Origin: Streptomyces clavuligerus
Lineage (GTDB): Bacteria; Actinomycetota; Actinomycetes; Streptomycetales; Streptomycetaceae
Direction: 5' to 3'
Length of the DNA: 64,000 nucleotides
NCBI RefSeq assembly: GCF_005519465.1
Contig: NZ_CP027858.1
Location: 3,534,001 to 3,598,000, forward strand
Shown here: positions 33,981-42,294 of the stretch, one piece after another
How the letters are laid out: every line of letters starts with the position of its first letter
Position numbering within the stretch: the stretch's first letter is position 1
The notes under the pieces: model-generated
Databases searched by the model: none
What the model was told of the DNA's origin: nothing
Seen by the model: the letters and a program-made list of their open reading frames with translations, nothing else
Program-made: the position numbers and the translations under genes

Positions 33981-35348
33981 TCAGAGGAAGTGCCGGTCCA
34001 GCCGCCAGCGCGGCCGGGGGCGCTCGGTCCGGTCGACGACGACCTTGGGCGGCAGCGGCAGGTCGTGGAACGACGACTCGTTGGAATCCATCTGGTAGCC
34101 CGCCGTGTTGGGGTACACGAGAAGGTCACCGGCCCGGGGCCGCTGGAGAAAGCCGATCTTGCGCCAGCTCACCAGGTCCGACTCCAGACAGGTCGCCGCG
34201 CCCACCGCCGCCCGGTGCAGCCCCGGGGCCGCCCCGCCGTCGGGCGACAGCAGCCAGGGGTCGGGCAGGTACTCGCTGGCGAACCACTGCTCCGACAGGC
34301 TCAGACTGGTGCCGTCGACGGTCAGCAGCAGATAGCCGTCGCGCTCCTTGACGCCCTGGATCGCGAAGACGGTCGCGCCCGCCCGGTCCAGCAGGGCCCG
34401 TCCCGGCTCCAGCAGGAGCGCGGTGTCGGAGTCCCGCAGCAGCTCGGCGAGGGTCTGCTGCTGTCCGTCGGGGCGGGCGGCGAGCAGCGCCCGCAGCGCG
34501 CCCGCGCCGGACACGGGGGAGTGGTACGGGTAGAAGTCGGCCTCGGTGAACGACTTCCCCGCGTGGTAGTGCCCGCTGTGCTGGGCCGCGAGGAAGGCGC
34601 GCCAGCTCTCGGCGTCGGTGTAGCTGATGGGCAGTCCGCCGCCGATGCTGATCCGGTCGGCGGTCAGCCCCAGCGCGCGGGCCTGCCGGCAGAGCCGGAC
34701 GAGCCGGGCGGCCAGCTCGGCGCGGGCGGTGAGGTCGTAGCCGGAGAGATGGAAGCTGAAGCCCTCCATCCGCAGCGCCTTCCCGGCGCGGGCGGACCGC
34801 TGGAGCGCGAGGCCCAGCTCGTCGCCGGTGAGGCCGAAGCGGCTGTGGGGCTGGCCGGTCGGCAGCGCCCGCAGCAGGACCCTGGCCGGGCGGGACCGCC
34901 CGTTCAGCGCGGTCATGACGACGGTGTCCAGCTCGTCGAGGGCGTCGACGGCGATCAGCGCGCCGTGCCGCACGGCGAGCCGCAGCAGCTCGGTGCTCTT
35001 GACGGGGCCGGTGACCACCAGGTCCTCGCCGCGCACCCCGTGCCCCAGGGCCTCGCGCAGCTCGCCGGTGGACGCGACGTCCACCCCGGCCCCGCCCTCG
35101 GCGCAGCGCTCGACCCACACGGCGGCCTTGTTGGCCTTCTTCGCGAAGTACACCTGCCCGTCGACACCGGCCTCGGTGAGGACGGCCCGCAGCGCGGCGA
35201 GGTTGGTGTCGAAGGCGTCGGGCAGCAGGACGTGGAAGGGCCCGCCGAACGCGTAGGAGAGTTCTTCCAGCAGTCCGCTGGCGAGGACGGTCTCGGTCGC
35301 CGGGTCGGGCAGGACGGGCAGCCCCGGCAGCACCGACTGAAGGGTCAC
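33981..35348 (-). CDS. type III PLP-dependent decarboxylase (LysA/Y4yA-like)
   Basis: This 455-aa alanine-racemase-fold decarboxylase carries the PLP lysine region VYFAKKANKAAV, GVDVASTGEL, RFGLTGDELGLAL, FSFHLSGYD and GGGLPISY. A C-terminal beta domain contains the GPA-like LLEPGRALLDRAG. It resembles the Y4yA/PvsE/SbnH kind of enzyme seen in siderophore clusters rather than housekeeping diaminopimelate decarboxylase. It would remove an alpha-carboxylate from an amino-acid-containing intermediate, perhaps a diaminopropionate adduct. The GTG start overlaps the stop of the SbnB-like gene by 4 bp. Confidence 0.82.
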   Translation of the reverse strand: MTLQSVLPGLPVLPDPATETVLASGLLEELSYAFGGPFHVLLPDAFDTNLAALRAVLTEAGVDGQVYFAKKANKAAVWVERCAEGGAGVDVASTGELREALGHGVRGEDLVVTGPVKSTELLRLAVRHGALIAVDALDELDTVVMTALNGRSRPARVLLRALPTGQPHSRFGLTGDELGLALQRSARAGKALRMEGFSFHLSGYDLTARAELAARLVRLCRQARALGLTADRISIGGGLPISYTDAESWRAFLAAQHSGHYHAGKSFTEADFYPYHSPVSGAGALRALLAARPDGQQQTLAELLRDSDTALLLEPGRALLDRAGATVFAIQGVKERDGYLLLTVDGTSLSLSEQWFASEYLPDPWLLSPDGGAAPGLHRAAVGAATCLESDLVSWRKIGFLQRPRAGDLLVYPNTAGYQMDSNESSFHDLPLPPKVVVDRTERPRPRWRLDRHFL

Positions 35349-36400
35349 CGCCACAGCGTCACCTCGGTGCCCAGGCCCTGCGCCACGGCGAGCCGCGCGA
35401 AGCGGTGTCCGAGCGCGATGTCGGTGACGACCAGACCGCTGTTGTACGCGAAGATCCGCTCCGTGTCGGTGCGGCGGCCCGCGGCGGCCCCGGCGACGAC
35501 CGCAGGGAACTCGGCGTCCACCGGCGGCAGTGTGCCGTCCGCGTCGGCCATGTCGACCCCGGTGACGTTCATCTGGGCCTCGCTGGTCGCGATCACCCGG
35601 TCCGCCTCGTGCAGCGTGGACGGCGCGAGGCCGTGGCCGACGAGGATGCCCAGCGTGCCGGGGCGCAGCCAGTCCGACTCGACGGCGGCGGCGGTGTGCC
35701 CGCCCGCGGTGGCCACGACGACATCGGCCTCGCCGGAGGCGGTGCGCAGATCGTCGACGAGTTCGATCTCCCGGTCGGGGAAGTGCCGGCGCAACTCCTC
35801 CCGTACCGCCGCGATGCCGTCGGGGTGGCTGCCGGACAGCATCAGCCGGTCCAGGCCGGGCAGCGCGGTCAGCAGGAACGGCAGCGCCAGCCTGCCCTGG
35901 GTACCGGTGCCGATGACGAGGGCGCTGCGGGCGCCGGGCGGGGCGCACTCGCGGGCGAGCAGCGCGGAGACCGCGGGGGTGCGCAGCGAGCCGATGCGGG
36001 CGCAGTCCATCATCGCGAGCGGCAGCCCGGTGATGTCGTCGTAGAGGGTCAGGGTGGTGTAGTAGTGCTGCTCGTCGCGGCCCTTGTCCAGGCCGTGTTT
36101 GTACGAGGTCTTCACCGCGACCGCGTTCCGGGAGCCGTCGCGGCCGAGCATCGCGTAGGCGACGGAGTGGCCGTCCGCCGGTTTGACGGTCAGCTTGCGG
36201 GGGTTGTCGGACTGCCCGGCGTGCAGGGTGCGGTAGGCGTCCTCCACGGTGGCGATCACATCGGCGAGGGAGATGTCGAGCCCGGCGAGGTCGCTCCGGG
36301 TCAGGACGCGCAGCCGCTGGTCCTCGCGGATGCCGCCCTCGCGGCTGCCGTCGGCGTGGATGGCGCCGTCGGGTACGGGGGGTTGGGGGGTGTCCGTCAT
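35345..36400 (-). CDS. SbnB-like NAD-dependent dehydrogenase (ornithine cyclodeaminase family)
   Basis: This 351-aa protein of the ornithine cyclodeaminase/mu-crystallin family has a Rossmann motif ALVIGTGTQGRLALP and the active-site region NAVAVKTSYKHGLDKG. SbnB oxidatively hydrolyses the SbnA product to L-2,3-diaminopropionate and 2-oxoglutarate with NAD+. The presence of SbnA- and SbnB-like genes in one operon makes that assignment likely. A GGAGG site precedes ATG 36400. The stop overlaps the decarboxylase start, and 116 bp separate it from the dioxygenase. Confidence 0.85.
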   Translation of the reverse strand: MTDTPQPPVPDGAIHADGSREGGIREDQRLRVLTRSDLAGLDISLADVIATVEDAYRTLHAGQSDNPRKLTVKPADGHSVAYAMLGRDGSRNAVAVKTSYKHGLDKGRDEQHYYTTLTLYDDITGLPLAMMDCARIGSLRTPAVSALLARECAPPGARSALVIGTGTQGRLALPFLLTALPGLDRLMLSGSHPDGIAAVREELRRHFPDREIELVDDLRTASGEADVVVATAGGHTAAAVESDWLRPGTLGILVGHGLAPSTLHEADRVIATSEAQMNVTGVDMADADGTLPPVDAEFPAVVAGAAAGRRTDTERIFAYNSGLVVTDIALGHRFARLAVAQGLGTEVTLWR

Positions 36401-36516
36401 GGTGCTGTCGTTCCTCCGGTCCCAGGGGTGTGCTGACAGTTCCAGGTGGTCGGGCGCGGCGGGGCGGTTCGGTGCCGCCCCGCCGCCGTCGGTGGACGTG
36501 GGCCGCCAGGCCGCCG

Positions 36517-37512
36517 TCAGCGGACGTGGGCCTCCAGGGCCTGCTGTCCGTAGCCGTGTTCGGCGTCCTCGGCGGGCGGGCGGGTGGCGCGTCCCGGCAC
36601 CCGGACCGAGGCGCGCTTGAGCCAGCGGTCGGTGCCGTCGTAACGGGCCGTGAACGGCACCCGGCCGTGCACGACGAGGTCGTTGTCGACCACCAGCACC
36701 TCGCCGGGGTCGAGGCTCACGGCGGTGGCGACCCGCGCGAGTTCGTCCTCCAGCCGTCCGTACGCGGCCCGCCAGTCCTCGCCGGCCTGCTCCAGCGGGG
36801 TGTACGCGGGGTCGAAGCGCAGGGTCAGCCCCTCGTCGGCGGTGTGCAGGACCGGTACGGGCACGGGCGCCTCGTCGGCGTATCCCTGGGCCTGTGCGTA
36901 GGCGTCGTCGGGCAGGATCGGCAGCACGGGCCGGGACAGGAGTGCCACGTCCTCATCGGACAGCCGGACCCTGCGGATGCTCGCCGCGGTGGTCGCGATC
37001 CGGTCGTGATTGCGCATGCAGCCCAGCATCAGCAGATGGGCCCGTCCCGGATGGAAGGCGTCCTCGGTGTGCGGGCTCAGCAGGACGGAACTGCTGGCTC
37101 CGGTCTGTTCGGCCTCATGGCCGGGCGAGGGGACGATGTTGTGCACGAAGCGGCCGTTCTGCTGGCCCTCCCAGGCGATGGGGTTGCCCATCACGGTGGC
37201 GAGCAGCAGCAGTGTCAGATCGTGGACGGCGCCGCTGTCCCCCGCGCTCGCCCAACCGGCCGGGGTGGGGCCCGCGGACGCGTCGTCGACCGTCAGTCCG
37301 CGGAGGACGAAGAGGCCGTCCTCGGTGTCGACGGGGCGGCAGTGGTGGCGGACGCCGTCGCCGAGGGAGGCGGCCGTCCCGGCGACGCGCTCCAGCAGCC
37401 TGGGTGATGTGGCGGAGGTTCCGAATTCGGCCAGGAGCGCTCGGGCGGCCTGGTTGATCTCGGCCGTGGAGCCGGGGTCGAGCTGGCGGGCAGGTGCGGC
37501 TGCCGTGCTCAT
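36517..37512 (-). CDS. Fe(II)/2-oxoglutarate amino-acid hydroxylase (VioC/AsnO-like)
   Basis: This 331-aa dioxygenase of the clavaminate-synthase-like family contains VHNIVPSPGHEAEQTG, the HxE pair His148/Glu150 in SPHTEDAFHP, and the distal His282 in VVHGRVPF. A 2-oxoglutarate-binding Arg lies near residue 300 (RWLKRASVR). The family includes the beta-hydroxylases of arginine (VioC) and asparagine (AsnO). A hydroxylated Asp or Asn would give an alpha-hydroxycarboxylate-like Fe(III) ligand, but which residue is modified here is unknown. As the promoter-proximal gene of the divergent operon, it is probably the first step or a tailoring step, and it is itself iron-dependent. Confidence 0.85.
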   Translation of the reverse strand: MSTAAAPARQLDPGSTAEINQAARALLAEFGTSATSPRLLERVAGTAASLGDGVRHHCRPVDTEDGLFVLRGLTVDDASAGPTPAGWASAGDSGAVHDLTLLLLATVMGNPIAWEGQQNGRFVHNIVPSPGHEAEQTGASSSVLLSPHTEDAFHPGRAHLLMLGCMRNHDRIATTAASIRRVRLSDEDVALLSRPVLPILPDDAYAQAQGYADEAPVPVPVLHTADEGLTLRFDPAYTPLEQAGEDWRAAYGRLEDELARVATAVSLDPGEVLVVDNDLVVHGRVPFTARYDGTDRWLKRASVRVPGRATRPPAEDAEHGYGQQALEAHVR

Positions 37513-37836
37513 GCTTGGGTTCCGTTTCCTTGGGAGGGCGGCGCGGGCGGCGCGTGGTCAGGGCGTCGCGGATGTCGCGGGGTGTCGCGGGGTCAGTGCG
37601 TCGGGCGCGTCATGGGCGTCGTGGTGCGGTGTGCGGAGCCGAAGGAAGGAGGGGGAGAGGGGGAGTCGACGAGGGAGGGGGCGGGGTCGGCGGCTGCCGG
37701 AGCCGGGCCGTCGTCGTCGACGGGGGGCAGCGGGCGGTGTGCGGCGGTACGGGGGTACAGCGGTGCCCTGGGCCGGGGCCGTGCGGACCGCGATCGGGTG
37801 ATCACTGGTGGTGCGCATCGGACAGTAGCACTTGAG
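37513..37836. promoter_or_regulatory. leader region of the metallophore-like operon
   Basis: About 320 bases lie between the iron box and the dioxygenase start. On the minus strand -35 TTGCCT (37844-37849, inside the iron box) and -10 TACTGT (37822-37827) are 16 bases apart, so this interval would be a long 5' leader. A Pro/Arg-rich minus frame from a GTG at 37805 to 37593 exists but lacks a ribosome site. No riboswitch was recognised. Confidence 0.45.
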
Positions 37837-37855
37837 TAAGGTAAGGCAAACCTAA
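37837..37855. promoter_or_regulatory. iron box 1 (DmdR/IdeR-type operator)
   Basis: TAAGGTAAGGCAAACCTAA matches 16 of 19 positions of the DmdR1/IdeR consensus TTAGGTTAGGCTAACCTAA, as I recall it. It is extended by GAGT/ACTC arms into a larger imperfect palindrome. It overlaps the predicted -35 element of the minus-strand biosynthetic operon, as expected for repression by Fe(II)-loaded DmdR. Confidence 0.8.
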
Positions 37856-37958
37856 CTCAGATCGTCAGGAAATCTGCAAAACCAGCCCAACTTTCCCTGC
37901 GGAACAGATAGTTTCCGTCCGGCTGTCGCATGCTCTGTGGCGAGATTTCTCAGCTGTG

Positions 37959-37971
37959 TGACGCTGCGTCA
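37959..37971. promoter_or_regulatory. 13-bp palindrome TGACGCTGCGTCA
   Basis: A perfect dyad around a central T lies between the two iron boxes and just upstream of a TTGCGT -35 candidate (37974-37979) for the ABC importer. It may bind a second regulator. No known operator was recognised. Confidence 0.4.
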
Positions 37972-37991
37972 GTTTGCGTGAGTGGTTGTAG

Positions 37992-38010
37992 TAAGGGTAG
38001 CCAAGCCTAA
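37992..38010. promoter_or_regulatory. iron box 2 in front of the ABC importer
   Basis: TAAGGGTAGCCAAGCCTAA matches 14 of 19 positions of the same consensus. It overlaps a -10-like TAGCCA (37998-38003), 18 bases after TTGCGT, about 36 bases upstream of the importer start. It is weaker than box 1 but positioned to repress the transporter operon. Confidence 0.65.
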
Positions 38011-38045
38011 GAATGACCGGGTCACTGTTCTGATAGGGATCGAGG

Positions 38046-39614
38046 GTGTACGTGAAGGTGAACAGGCGCCAAGTGCTCCTGGCGGGCGGGGCGATGGGTA
38101 CGGCGGCGCTCCTCGCCGCCTGCTCCGGCGGCACGAACAGCGACGTGGACTCCGCCGCGCGGCCCGGCGGCGGGGGCAGGCCCAGAAAGGGCGGCACCCT
38201 CAGAGTCGGCGCGCTCGGCCGGGCCGGCGCCGTCACCCGCGACCCGCACGGGACCCAGGCCAACGAGAGCGACTACCTGATCATCGCCCTCGTCCACGAC
38301 ACCCTCACCGCACCCGGCGGCGGCACCAGCAACACCGCGCCCCGGCTCGCCACCCGCTGGGAACCCTCCGCCGACCTGCGGACCTGGCGCTTCACCCTCG
38401 CCGAAGGCGCCCTCTTCCACGACGGCACCCCCGTCACCGCCGACGATGTCGTCTGGTCCCTGCGCAGACTGCGCAACACCCCCGCGGGCGCCTCTCGGCT
38501 CCCCGGCATCAAGGCCGCGAACATCACCGCCGACGGACCCCGCACCGTCGTCCTCGTCTCCGACTACCCCAACGCCGAACTGCCGTTGCTCACCCGGCTC
38601 TCCACCTTCGTCCTGAAGAAGGACACCCCGGACAGCGCGCTGGCGAAGGCCCCCGGCACCGGCCCGTTCCGGCTCGACTGGTTCCGTTCCGGCAACGCGC
38701 GGCTCGTCCGCAACGAGAAGTGGCACGGCGGGGAGGTCCTGCTCGACGCCATCGAGGTCAAGCTCTTCGAATCCCCGCAGGCCATGGCGAACGCCCTGCT
38801 CGCGGGGCAGATCGACCTCGCCTCCAACGCCGGTGCCGTCGCCGCCCGCACCGCCGAGAGACGCAAGGACATCCAGATCGTCCGCCGCCCCGACGACATG
38901 GCCATGCCGATCGTCATGCGCGCGGCCTCCGGGCCCTTCGCCGACCCCCGGGTCCGGGAGGCCCTGCGGCTCTGTGTCGACCGCGAGGCCATGGTGCGGC
39001 AGGTCCTCTCCGGCTACGGCACCGTCGGCAACGACATCATGGGCACCGGCGACCCCGCGTACGCCAAGGACCTGCCGCGGCGCACCCGCGACCTCGCCCG
39101 CGCCAAGTCCTTGCTGAAGGAGGCGGACTTCGACACCGCGAAGACCTATCGGCTGATGACCACGGAGGACGTGCCCGGACTCGCCGAGTCCGCGACCCTC
39201 TTCGCCACCCAGGCGCGTGAGGCGGGGGTCAAGGTCGAGGTGGTGAAGCAGGAGTCCGCGAGCTTCTACGCCGACACCTGGCTCAAGGGCGACCTGTACA
39301 CCACCTACTGGGGCACCAACGACTCCGTGCTCTTCTTCGCCAGCAAGACCATGGGCTCGGAGAGCAGCCAGAACGAGGCCGGGTGGAAGGACGCCGCGTT
39401 CGACGCCGCCTACCGCAGGGCCATCGGCACGAAGGACGCCGCCGCCCGCGCCAAGGCCCTGCGCGAGGTCCAGCGCATCCAGCACGAGTCCTCCGGCTAT
39501 CTGCTCTGGGGCGTGGCCGAGGGCATCGACCTCGCCGCCGCCCCCGTCCGCGGCCTGCCCGAACTGCCCGGCTACGGCCGCGTCCAGCTCGAACGCGCAT
39601 GGCTGGCCCGCTGA
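38046..39614 (+). CDS. Dpp/Nik-type substrate-binding lipoprotein
   Basis: This 522-aa SBP_bac_5 family protein has a signal NRRQVLLAGG with a twin arginine, and lipobox LAAC with Cys26. It is tethered outside the membrane and delivers ligand to the permeases encoded next. The family binds peptides, nickel chelates and opine-type metallophores. NikA and CntA are relatives that bind metal aminocarboxylates. Recognisable segments are HDTLTAPGGG, LAEGALFHDGTPVTADDVVW (positions about 118-137) and VREALRLCVDREAMVRQVL. The GTG at 38046 or 38052 could be the start. The gene is preceded by an iron box and overlaps the next gene by 16 bp. Confidence 0.9.
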   Translation: MYVKVNRRQVLLAGGAMGTAALLAACSGGTNSDVDSAARPGGGGRPRKGGTLRVGALGRAGAVTRDPHGTQANESDYLIIALVHDTLTAPGGGTSNTAPRLATRWEPSADLRTWRFTLAEGALFHDGTPVTADDVVWSLRRLRNTPAGASRLPGIKAANITADGPRTVVLVSDYPNAELPLLTRLSTFVLKKDTPDSALAKAPGTGPFRLDWFRSGNARLVRNEKWHGGEVLLDAIEVKLFESPQAMANALLAGQIDLASNAGAVAARTAERRKDIQIVRRPDDMAMPIVMRAASGPFADPRVREALRLCVDREAMVRQVLSGYGTVGNDIMGTGDPAYAKDLPRRTRDLARAKSLLKEADFDTAKTYRLMTTEDVPGLAESATLFATQAREAGVKVEVVKQESASFYADTWLKGDLYTTYWGTNDSVLFFASKTMGSESSQNEAGWKDAAFDAAYRRAIGTKDAAARAKALREVQRIQHESSGYLLWGVAEGIDLAAAPVRGLPELPGYGRVQLERAWLAR

Positions 39615-40615
39615 CCCCCGCGGCGGGCACCCCCCTGCGGGAGCCCGCCGCGGCGGCGGCGACCCTGCGGCGGGCCCTGGGCGGGGCGCTGTGGCTGGGC
39701 GGCGTCCTCGCCCGCCGGGCCCTGCTGCTCGCCGTCCTGCTCGCCGCCGTCTTCGCCGCCGTGGAGCTGCTGCCCGGCGACGCCGCCACCGCCACCTCCG
39801 AACGCGGCGAGAACGCGGCCGACATGGCCGCGCGGCGGGAACTCCTCGGCCTGGACCGGCCGGTGCACATCCGCTTCGCCGACTGGATGACTGGGCTGCC
39901 CACCGGCGACCTCGGCACCTCCGCGCGCGGCGAGTCCATCGCCGGCCTGCTCTCCCGGCCGTTCCCCAACACCCTGCTGCTGGGCGGGCTCGCGCTGCTG
40001 CTCACCCTCGTCGTCTCCGTCGCCCTCGGCTGCTGGGCCGCGCTCCGGCCGGGCGGCCCCGTCGACCGGGCCGTCTCCGCCACCGCGACGGGGGTGCTCG
40101 CGCTCCCCGAGTTCGTCGTCGGGGTCGCGCTCGTCCTGGTCCTCTCGCTGTGGACGGGCTGGCTCCCCGCCGTCACCCTCGCGGGAGCCGACGGCACCCC
40201 CGCCTCCTGGGACATGCTGATCCTGCCGGTGCTGGCGCTGGCCGTGCCGCAGATCGGCTGGAACACCCGGATCGTGCGCGCGGCCCTCGCCGACGAGGCC
40301 ACCGCCCCGCATGTGGAGACCGCCGTCATCGACGGGCTGACCCGCCGCCGCGTCCTCACCCACCATCTGCTGCCGGGGGCGCTGCCCACGATCACGGCGG
40401 GCATCGCCACGTCCACGGGCATGCTGCTCGGCGGCGCGGTCGTGGTGGAGACCGTCTTCAACTACCCGGGCATCGGCTCCGTCCTCGCCGGTGCGGTCAC
40501 CGACCGCGACAGCCCGCTGATCGCCGCCGTCGTCGCGGTCACCGGAGCCGTCATCACCCTCGTCCTCCTCCTCGCGGACCTGATCCGCGCCTGGGCCTCG
40601 GGAGCACGCGCATGA
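39599..40615 (+). CDS. ABC importer permease 1 (DppB/NikB-type)
   Basis: This 338-aa inner-membrane permease has about six helices and the N-terminal DppB-like region ELLPGDAA. The EAA-like loop reads HVETAVIDGLTRRRVLTHHL and is followed by LPTITAGIATSTGMLLGGAV. It pairs with permease 2 to form the translocation pore. The ATG lies inside the end of the binding-protein gene (16-bp overlap), and its own stop overlaps the next ATG (ATGA). Confidence 0.9.
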   Translation: MAGPLTPAAGTPLREPAAAAATLRRALGGALWLGGVLARRALLLAVLLAAVFAAVELLPGDAATATSERGENAADMAARRELLGLDRPVHIRFADWMTGLPTGDLGTSARGESIAGLLSRPFPNTLLLGGLALLLTLVVSVALGCWAALRPGGPVDRAVSATATGVLALPEFVVGVALVLVLSLWTGWLPAVTLAGADGTPASWDMLILPVLALAVPQIGWNTRIVRAALADEATAPHVETAVIDGLTRRRVLTHHLLPGALPTITAGIATSTGMLLGGAVVVETVFNYPGIGSVLAGAVTDRDSPLIAAVVAVTGAVITLVLLLADLIRAWASGARA

Positions 40616-42294
40616 ACCCTGCCGACCCGCATCCGTCCCTGGAGCCCGCCACCCCCCTGGCCGCGCCACCGCCCGCCCCCGCCGGCCCGTCCCCCAGGGG
40701 AACGGGCCCGGCACCCGCACCCGCCGCCCCACCGCCCGGGGCGCGGCCCGCGCCGGACACGACCGGGGAGCGCGCGCGGCCTTCGGGCACGGCCGCCGTA
40801 CCGGCGGACGGCCGGGGTACGGGTCCGTCTTCGTCCGGTACGGCCACCGGCGCGGCCGCCGCGGGTGCCGCCGGGCCGGGTGGGCCGGAGCGTCCGGCCG
40901 AGGACCCTGTGGCCGTCGTGGCCGGTGGGGAGCGGTCGGGGGGCGGTGCCGCCCCGGCCACGGGTGCGGCCGCCGTGGATTCCGACGTTCGGACGGACGG
41001 CCGGGGGACAGGGGCGCGGCCCGCACCGGACACGATCGGGGAGCGGTCGGCGGACGGCGTTCCGGGCGCGGGCCCCGTTCCACCGTCCGGCGCGGCCGCG
41101 GGTACGGCCGCCGCGGGTGCCGTCGTACGGGCGGGAGCCGTGGGGGCGGGTGGGCCGGAGCGCTCGGCGGAAGAGCCGGGGGCTGTCGCGGCCGGGGGCA
41201 GGAGGCCCGGGGACGGTACCGCCTCGGCCACGGGTACGGCCGCCGCGCGTTCCGGCGGGCGGCCGGGTGGGCCGGGGCGTACGGTCGCCGTGGTCACCGC
41301 CGGGGAGGGCACGGAGCCGCCCCGGTCCCGGTCCGGTACGGCCGCCGTGGATTCCGTCGCGGGGGCGGCAGACCACGGCGCGGGGCCGTCCCGCGCGTCC
41401 CGCGCGGGCACCGCCGCACCGGCCCCGGCCGTGCCGCCGGAGCGGAACGCCGGGGCCGCCCCGCACGGGAGCGGCGGCGGCAGGCGGCGGCGCGGCGGGG
41501 CCGTGCTGCGGGTGGTGCCCGCGCTCGTGCTGGTCGCGCTGGCCGTCGCGGGACCGTGGCTCGCGCCGCACGCCATCGACGCGCCCGTCACCGTCCCCTA
41601 CGCCGAGCCCGGCGACGACGCCCCCCTCGGCGGCGACCAGCTCGGCCGGGACGTGCTCAGCAGACTCCTCGCGGGCGGCCGGGAACTCATCGGCACCTCA
41701 CTCCTCGTCGCCGTCCTCGTCACCGGCGTCTCCGCCGCCCTCGGTGCCGTCGCCGCCCTCCGCCCCGCCGTCGGCCGGTTCGTCGAACGCGCCGCGGATG
41801 TCCTGATGCTGCTCCCCGCCGTCCTCGGCATCCTGCTCATCGCCCTGTCCTGGCCCGACGGCGGCCGTCTCGCGGTGATCACCGCCGCCGTGGTGATGGG
41901 CGTGCCCTACGCCGTCCGCCTCGTCACCGGCGCCGCCGCCCCCATCGCCGCGTCCGGCTATGTCGAGGCCGCGACCGTCGGCGGCGAACGCCTCCTCCAC
42001 CTCGTGGTGCGCGAGGTGCTGCCCAACCTCCGCGCCACCCTCCTCGCCCTCTTCGGACTCCGTTTCGTCGCCGCCGTCTACATCGTCGCCACGGCGGGAT
42101 TCCTCCAGGTCGGACCGCAACCCCCCGCCGCCGACTGGGCGCTGATGATCCGGGAGAACGCCGCCGGGATCGTCCTCAACCCCTGGGCCGTCCTGGCCCC
42201 CAGCATCGCCATCGGCCTGCTGGCCATGAGCGTCAACCTGGCCGCCTCCGCCCTGGTGCCGAGAAGCGGCCGGAAAGCGGTGAGCGCGCTGTGA
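40612..42294 (+). CDS. ABC importer permease 2 (DppC/NikC-type) with a long disordered N-terminus
   Basis: The C-terminal about 265 residues are a normal DppC-like permease (first helix VVPALVLVALAVAGPWLAP, GGDQLGRDVLSRLLAGGREL, and the EAA loop SGYVEAATVGGERLLHLVV). The first about 290 residues are an Ala/Gly/Pro/Thr-rich region with repeated GTAAV, GAGGPERSAEE and GRGTG-like units, roughly doubling the usual length to 560 aa. The extension faces the cytoplasm and its role is unknown. The coupled ATGA start fixes the beginning, so it is not a mis-called start unless an internal start near 41490 is used. Confidence 0.85.
   Translation: MNPADPHPSLEPATPLAAPPPAPAGPSPRGTGPAPAPAAPPPGARPAPDTTGERARPSGTAAVPADGRGTGPSSSGTATGAAAAGAAGPGGPERPAEDPVAVVAGGERSGGGAAPATGAAAVDSDVRTDGRGTGARPAPDTIGERSADGVPGAGPVPPSGAAAGTAAAGAVVRAGAVGAGGPERSAEEPGAVAAGGRRPGDGTASATGTAAARSGGRPGGPGRTVAVVTAGEGTEPPRSRSGTAAVDSVAGAADHGAGPSRASRAGTAAPAPAVPPERNAGAAPHGSGGGRRRRGGAVLRVVPALVLVALAVAGPWLAPHAIDAPVTVPYAEPGDDAPLGGDQLGRDVLSRLLAGGRELIGTSLLVAVLVTGVSAALGAVAALRPAVGRFVERAADVLMLLPAVLGILLIALSWPDGGRLAVITAAVVMGVPYAVRLVTGAAAPIAASGYVEAATVGGERLLHLVVREVLPNLRATLLALFGLRFVAAVYIVATAGFLQVGPQPPAADWALMIRENAAGIVLNPWAVLAPSIAIGLLAMSVNLAASALVPRSGRKAVSAL

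Noticed and set aside
37593..37805. 70-codon Pro/Arg-rich frame in the leader of the metallophore-like operon
   Set aside because: GTG start without ribosome site, low-complexity composition and no leader-peptide features.
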